From Anaeramoeba flamelloides (Eukaryota; Metamonada; Anaeramoebidae), in assembly GCA_027625915.1 (NCBI GenBank), contig JANTQA010000047.1:8866001-8930000 (forward strand): 64,000 bases of DNA, read 5' to 3'. How positions within the stretch are numbered: position 1 is the first letter of the stretch; each line of letters begins with the position of its first letter. The translations under genes were made by a program, and so were the position numbers. Shown one piece after another: positions 57,883-64,000 of this stretch. Under the pieces are notes generated by a model that was not told the origin of the DNA, did no database searches, and was given only the letters and a program-made list of their open reading frames with translations.

Positions 57883-60800
57883 TTAAAGTTCTTTTGATTT
57901 AATTTTTTTAATAATAAAATCTAATTTAGAATGTAAATCCCCAATTTCTCGATTTCTTTCATTTTTTCTTTTCTCTAATTCTTCAATAATTTGAGTATTT
58001 TGTTCATTGTCACTTTCAGAATTTGAAGATTCATTTTCAAAATCTTTAGTATCGTTATCAATTTTTTGAATTAAAATGTCTCTTTTGGGATCATTTTTTG
58101 TCATTTGTCTAATTTGACCCATTCTTAATCTTTTACCTCTCATTGTACCTTTCCTTATTCGATTTAATTTGTCATAGACCTGTCTAGTTGTAATATTCAA
58201 TCTTTCAGCAGAACTAGTTTTTTCGGATTTGCTGCAAGACAATTTTTGACCTATTCTTATTAAACCACCTTTCATAATGGAAAAGGTTGTTGCGAATAAT
58301 TGCTTAATATCTGAAGTGGAACCTCCCATATCGTCTAAATCATAAGAGTTGTCAATAATTGCTAAAAACATACTCATTAAGGTGAAAATGACTAAAATTG
58401 AAAATAAGAAAAAAAATATTGGTCCTAAGAATCGGTTAATTTCTTGTAATTCTTGGTATTCGATATCTCCTAATGACATTTTGAAACAGGATGTAATAGC
58501 TGATGCAAAATCTCGATATCCTTGATTTTCTGGTCCAAATAAAACAAAGCCCATGACTGCGAAGGCAATGAAAATAATGAGAAAAAATGCAAAAAATACA
58601 ATAAGATCTGGTGAAGCCTATTAATATTAAAATAAAAGACAAGAAAAAAATTTAAAAAGATCTTGTTAATAAAAAGGTATTATTAATAATAAAAAAAATT
58701 TTTTTAAGAATAATTTACCTTGGATAATGTGTCCCAAACCAATAGCATTCTTCTATTCATTTTAAGAAATTTAAAAATTTTAATGATCGTAATAAATATA
58801 TTAAATCCAATAATATTATATAGCATTAAATATTTATCTGCTAATCTACTTAATGGAACATAACCGAGATCATCAATTACAATATCTTGACGATCTTTAT
58901 CAATCAAATAATTGAATTGGAAAATAAAAATCAACCAAAATAAAATCAAATTGAATAAATCTAATAGATTCCAGGTATCTTTAAAATACAGTAAAATTCC
59001 ACCTTTTTTATGATAATCTTTTAAGTCTGCAACTAAAGCAATAACATAATAGATTAAAAATAAAAATAATAATATTTCAACAACTGCTCTTCCCGCATCA
59101 CTTAGAGTTTCATACATATCCAATCTAAACACTCTAAATTTATACCAAGGGTAAACATTACCCCCAACACCAAATTCAAAGACTGGCATAATGTCTGCAA
59201 AATAATTTGTATTTACATTATACATATAGATATTTAATACAATTGCCCTTGTGGCCCGATCAATAAATCCATTATTTTCCAATTTTTCTATTTCCGTTAG
59301 AAATTCGTCACTTGTACTATTTTTTGGGATATCAACTATAAATCCTCCTCCTTCATAACTTGAGACTAATTTCCCCCAAACAGAATTTGAACCCGATTCC
59401 TCTTCGTCTTGATATTTAAATCTATGATAAAATCAAAAAGAAAGAACAGAAAGAAAGATGGGTAGACAGAGAGATACATAGATAGAAGAAACGAAATTTT
59501 ATAAAAAGAATATGATTTTTAATATTTTTTTTTTTACAATTAAGTTAGTAATTATGATTATTTAAAATTTAATTAATTCCAGTATTTGTTTTTAAATTAA
59601 TGTAATCAGAGTTCATCAGTTAATTCCATATTTAAATATAAAAAATAAATAAATTGAAATTTTATTGTGTATTTTAATTCTATTTACATCTTGTAAAAAA
59701 TTCATTTCTAAGATATCATGTATCTTTAATTTCTATAATCCTATTTCTTGGAATTTTTTAAGAATTATGAATAATAGATATAATCTTGTCTACATGATAG
59801 CTAGGATAGAAAACCTCACAAAAAAATCCTAACGAAAGTGTCGTAGAGTGCCGTAGAGTGCCTAGGTTTTCCTGAGATTTTCTGTTTTATTTGTTAAATC
59901 TATCGATTTTCGTTAGGTTTTTTTTACTTTTTGAAATAAACAGAAAATTTTAATAAATTTTCGGTTTATTTCAAAAAGTAAAAAAAACCTAGAACACTTC
60001 ACAAATAAACAGAAAACTCAAGAAAACCTAACGGCGCTTTTTCATAATTCAAAAGAAAGTTAAACCAAAGATTTTACTCAATTCTTTTAAATTCTGGAAA
60101 CGGTAAAGGTGTTTTTTTTCCAAAATTGAGAAATAAACCGAAAATTAAATAAATTTTCTGTTTATTTCGCAAATTAAAAAAAACCTAATGAAAAGTGCCT
60201 AGGTTTTCCAAAATTCAAAAGAATAGAGAAAAATCTTTGATTTTACTCAATTCTTTTAAATTCTGGAAAAGCTAACGGCTAACAAGAGACAATTTTGTTA
60301 AATAACCTCTCACAAATAATAATTAAAGAAAAAAAAAAATTAAAAATCTGTTAATTTTGAATTATTTTTTATAGTTTTTTTTATTAATTTTTTATTTTTT
60401 AATTAAAAATCTTTGATTTGTATTATAGTATTATAACTTTTTTATTTGAATTTTTATTTTGTAAGTAATGTATTTTTTATTTCTCTTTTTTTAAAAAAGA
60501 ATTTCAAATATTTGTTTAATTGAAAATAATATGTAAACTATGTAAATAATCATAATTGTATATTAAATTAACTATTTTTGGAAAGGTAATAGAATTCTTT
60601 TAAAAGTTTTTAATGAGAAAATTTAACAGAAATAATTTTTTTTTCATAAGTCGAGTAAATTCTTTCATTATTATTTTATAAACCCTAGTACAATGTTTAT
60701 AATTTTGTAATATTTGGCCTTAATAAAAATTATTTTAATAATTTTTGAGTGTTGTAAATAAACAAGATATATATATATATAATTGCTGAAAAGTAAATAA

Positions 60801-63800
60801 AAAAATAAACAAATTTATTACAGTGAACCATTTTCTCCATAAATTTTTGTTGATTTTCTACTATTTGTATAAGATGGATAACAGTCACTAGAATCTACTA
60901 GTTTTTTATAATCACTGGGCATTTCACAATCATCGCTTTCTACACGCAGTTGTCTTATTCTAACAGCACCTACTTGTACATTTGCTCGATAAAGATACGG
61001 CGGATCCTCCTCATCACCTTGCAGCGCGCCATGTAAAGGACCTTTTAACCACTATACAGTTTTTATTATTTTAAATCAAAGAAATATATCCAAAATAATT
61101 AAAGTTTTTGTGTTAAATTTATTAAAATTTAAAAAAATAGTTAATATAATTTATTAAAATTTGCTAATTATATTTATCTTGTTTAAAAATTTTGAAAATA
61201 GTGGAAATGTAATTAATATTTTTATAATTCCTAACTATTTTTAATTATTGATTTATTAGTGAATCAGTTATTCAAATAATGTGGATTCATTGTATTTTTT
61301 TTTTTTTTTGTTTTGTTTTTTACTTTTCCCCATTTCACTCAGAATAATTTGAAGTTTTGTTTTCTCGTTTTCTTGTTATCTAAATCGGAAATTTAATTTA
61401 ATAAAAAAATTTTAAAGTTGATAAATATTTTGGACTGTTCATAATTTTTTTTTTCTCTTTTTATCAGGTTCTTGCCACTCCTGTGAATTCTGGTGGCATG
61501 TCGTCAAGTGCTATAGAGTACCGTAAAGTGCCTAGTTTAACCAGAATTTGAAAGAATAGTAAAATATTTGATTTTCCTCCATTCTTTTAAATTCGTGAAA
61601 ACCTAATGTTAGTGAATACATTTTCAAATTTGGTCATACAAATGATATTATTATTTTTTAATATTTTAATTTTTCTTCTAATTTTTTTTTTTATTTTGAT
61701 AAAATTTCTTTAATTACTCATTTCTCACAATAAATAAATAAATAATAAAAAAAATTTAAAGTAAGTTTAGTAAACAAATATATTTGATTTTTGTAATTCA
61801 TTTTTTGAGGCTCCTTATTGATATGTGGATTTTATCTTCTTTTATCTTGTTATGGTAGAAGATGTTAAATAATCATTTCTATTTGAGAAGGGATTGTTTT
61901 TTAAAATCTATTTTAAAATGATATTAACCTCTTGAAGAAAGATACTTTACAAAAATTATTTTCTTTAAGGAGGTTTAATAATAAATCCGGCTAAAAAAGA
62001 TAAAAGATTATTATTTTAGACAATTTAAGTTTGTGTGTTGGTGTGTTTTTTTTTCTTTAAATAATTATTTTTTCATATAACAATTTGATTGAGAGATTTA
62101 AAAAGTAAACTTCAATTCAGAATTTTTGAAAAAAAAATCTTATTCTATAAATTCTATGGGAAATTCCAAATTAGAATCACTAAACTATTTTTCAAAAATT
62201 TTGACTCACTTTATAATGTTACTGGAAGTTTTTTTGAGGGTTTATCCCTTATTCTTATCTAAAAAATATTTTCAAATTTTTGATCAGAATCATTTTTTCT
62301 AATTTCTACAAAATTTTTGTTTTTCTTTTTCAATTTCTTTCAATTATACTTTTTTTTGATTTCAAATTTTTTTTGAAAAACTTTTTTTTTTTTTTTTTTA
62401 TGAAAAGATCAGGTGGAAAAAAAAAAGAACTGCGAAATGACAAATAATCACTAAGAAAATTGAGACTATATAATGTCTTTTAAAATGAATTGAATTATTA
62501 GCAAAAAATCTTCTTTTTAAACATTTTTTTAGTGAAAGTTCAGTAATAAAAAAATATATGTAAGGCTCATTTCAAAAACTGTGATTTACCTTTTTTTTCT
62601 TTTTGATTTTATTTTTTTTAATTTTTAAAATATCAGGTTTTTATATATTTCGAATGATTTAAAAGTGAATTACAAAATCGGATTTAATTATTTGTTGTTC
62701 TTGAATACTAGGGGATATATATTTTTTTTAAATTTATTATTTCAGGTGAGTAACAATTTTTGAAATGGTGTTTAGTTGGGATGTTAACAATTTTCTATAA
62801 ATTACGATACTCAAAAAAAAAAAAAAAAATAATTATCAATACTAATAAATCAAGAGCTATATCAAAAATTTTGGAGAGAGACTATCAAAAAAATGTATTG
62901 GTAAATTTGTTGAAATTCTATTAACAATTATTGATCGATCAAATGGTTAGATACCACCTACAAATTTGATTTGAGTTCTTCTATTTTAAAGAACTCAACT
63001 TTAATCTAATATCAATCTGGTTAAAAAAATTTTTCGATAAAATCATAAACAATTACGTAATTCAAAAAATTAAATGAAAACTCAAAAAAGAAAAGATGAA
63101 AAAATGATTTTTGGATTTTTCAAAAATCAAAATTATTTCCAATTTTTATGAAATTGTATTATTGGGATTGTTTTAACCTTTTCAACTGTATCGAAATGTT
63201 TATATTTTATTTTATAAAATATTTAGATCCTTTTTATTTCAAAAAACAAAAAAACGAGTTTAAATTAAAAATGATCTGCAGATATAAATAGCAGAATATA
63301 AAAATTTTCGCCTTGAAATTTAAAATATTTTGAAAAAGGCAAGAATGATTTCAAATAAAAAAATATTCAAACCAAAAACAATTAATTAATATGAAAAAAT
63401 ATGATACTAATATAACAAAATATATTTCATAACTTGTTATATTGTAAGAAATATTATAATTGATCAAATAAATTTACTGTTTTTTCACTTTGGATGGAAA
63501 GGATTTTTTTTTCGTATCCAAAAATGTTAATATCATGATTTTAAATTGAAATAATTATTCAAGAAGAGATTAAAATTTTTAATTATCAAAAGATAATTTT
63601 TTCAAGTGTTTTGAGTATTGTAGTGGTATACCAGTTGGGTTTATAGGAAGACAATTTTTGAATAAGAGAATGTTTGAAATTTATTTTGAAATAACAAAAA
63701 AATAAAAAAAAAAAATAAAAAAAATTGTAAAAGTAAAAGAAAATTTATAATTTACTTGATAAAATTCCTTTGTTGATCCAACTTGAAAAAAGGATTTATA

Positions 63801-64000
63801 AATATGTGAGTATTCATCAGGGAATTCTTCGTCAAAAAATAAATCTGTTAAACCAAATTCCATTTCCCAGCAATCTTCAACAGAACGTTGATTAAATAAA
63901 TAAATTAAAAATAAAATCAAAAACAGAATATAGATGCAAAGTTCTTTATAAAGCTTAGCACGAACTATTTTATCTTCGTAATGGCGTATTAATTCATCAA
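57883..64000 (-). CDS. PKD2: Polycystin-2-type (TRPP) cation channel, N-terminus beyond right edge
   Basis: Exons run from the right edge to 63756, then 61051-60822, 59421-58719 and 58617-57883, all joining in phase (about 637 residues visible). Order: TM1 (KELCIYILFLILFLIYLFN), then the large extracellular polycystin (TOP) domain with STKEFYQWLKGPLHGAL and GAVRIRQLRVESDDCEMPSD (human: [20 protein letters not shown]). VWGKLVSSYEGGGFIVDIP and RATRAIVLNIYMYNVNTNYF then FADIMPVFEF follow, then TM2-TM5 and the pore. The pore helix reads SCFKMSLGDIEY with the LGD filter seen in PKD2 (FRIILGDINF). The inner helix is FRLGPIFF-like (NRFLGPIFFFLFS) ending LMSMFLAIIDNSYDL. The cytosolic tail is basic, then acidic, with a final coiled coil (IIEELEKRKNERNREIGDLH). 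No EF-hand is obvious. The junction codon across 60822/59421 uses donor GTAATA and acceptor TCATAG. Confidence 0.93.
59810..60285. repeat. Family R6 repeat within the polycystin gene
   Basis: CTAACGAAAGTGTCGTAGAG then TGCCGTAGAGTGCCTAGG, followed by opposed copies of TTCGGTTTATTTC and GAAATAAACCGAAAATT, and two blocks of GATTTTACTCAATTCTTTTA. It is a compound palindromic repeat, the longest R6 copy here. Confidence 0.7.
60286..60821. other. Polycystin intron, remainder
   Basis: Non-coding AT-rich sequence up to exon 60822-61051. A short (AT)n tract lies at 60769-60781. Confidence 0.5.
61485..61615. repeat. Short family R6 repeat
   Basis: GTGGCATGTCGTCAAGTGCT then ATAGAGTACCGTAAAGTGCC, followed by CCAGAATTTGAAAGAATAG and TTCTTTTAAATTCGTGAAAA. 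Confidence 0.65.
62390..62775. repeat. Family R5 repeat, reverse orientation
   Basis: Reverse complement of the 28.6 and 53.3 kb copies: ATAATGTCTTTTAAAATGAA then TTGAATTATTAGC, then GTTGTTCTTGAATACTAGGG, ending GTGAGTAACAATTTTTGAAA then TGG. Confidence 0.72.
62780..63215. mobile_element. Diverged R2-subfamily element
   Basis: Collinear with 48150-48545: ATAATTATCAATACTAATAA then ATC, TTATTGATCGATCAAATGGT, AACTCAACTTTAATCTAATA, and TTTCCAATTTTTATGAAATT then GTATTATTG. It lies in the first visible polycystin intron. Confidence 0.7.

Noticed and set aside
1-64000. CRISPR arrays, tRNA or rRNA genes, bacterial operons
   Set aside because: No regularly spaced direct repeats, no clover-leaf candidates, and genes are spaced and intron-bearing; nothing supports these.

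Overview
The window looks like nuclear DNA from an AT-rich (by eye about 75-80% A+T), intron-bearing protist. The genes have GT-AG introns of about 100 bp to 7.5 kb, no operons, and broad homopolymer-rich gaps. The gene set (tuberin, SMG9, a Ras GTPase, the SCAR/WAVE subunit BRK1, a polycystin channel, an ankyrin-BTB protein) fits a motile amoeboid or flagellate cell. A bacterial YgeW-type carbamoyltransferase known mainly from anaerobes hints at an anaerobic lineage. An Anaeramoeba-like metamonad is my best guess, but this is inference from gene content and style only.

Layout: 1-5.6 kb holds the N-terminal and central part of a tuberin (TSC2) gene on the minus strand, running off the left edge. 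5.6-10.3 kb is non-coding with a decayed LINE and a palindromic MITE. 10.4-11.3 kb is a single-exon TMEM53-like hydrolase (minus). 11.3-15.8 kb is repeats. 15.8-17.3 kb is SMG9 (plus). 18-25 kb holds nested inverted-repeat elements and a 5'-truncated LINE. 25.6-31.1 kb is a three-exon Ras GTPase whose last intron is swollen to 4.8 kb by repeats. 34.8-36.4 kb is the three-exon YgeW gene (plus). 41.4-41.7 kb is the two-exon BRK1 gene (minus). 43.5-44.2 kb is a probable unrecognised two-exon gene (minus). 44.7-55.6 kb is a five-exon ankyrin-BTB gene (plus) whose third intron is 7.5 kb and carries two LINE fragments and nested MITEs. 57.9-64 kb is a polycystin-2 channel gene (minus) running off the right edge.

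Several genes were rebuilt from exons too short to stand out as ORFs: BRK1, the ankyrin exons, the TSC2 5' exons, and polycystin exon 2 of the visible part. Roughly half of the window is interspersed repeats. I see at least seven families with terminal inverted repeats or palindromic structure, several in two or more copies and some nested, plus one LINE family in three copies and a relic of a second.

The genes are not a functional cluster. Tuberin and the Ras GTPase belong to growth and GTPase signalling, BRK1 to actin assembly, SMG9 to mRNA surveillance, polycystin to cation signalling, and YgeW to nitrogen metabolism. I found no tRNA, rRNA, CRISPR or bacterial regulatory signal.
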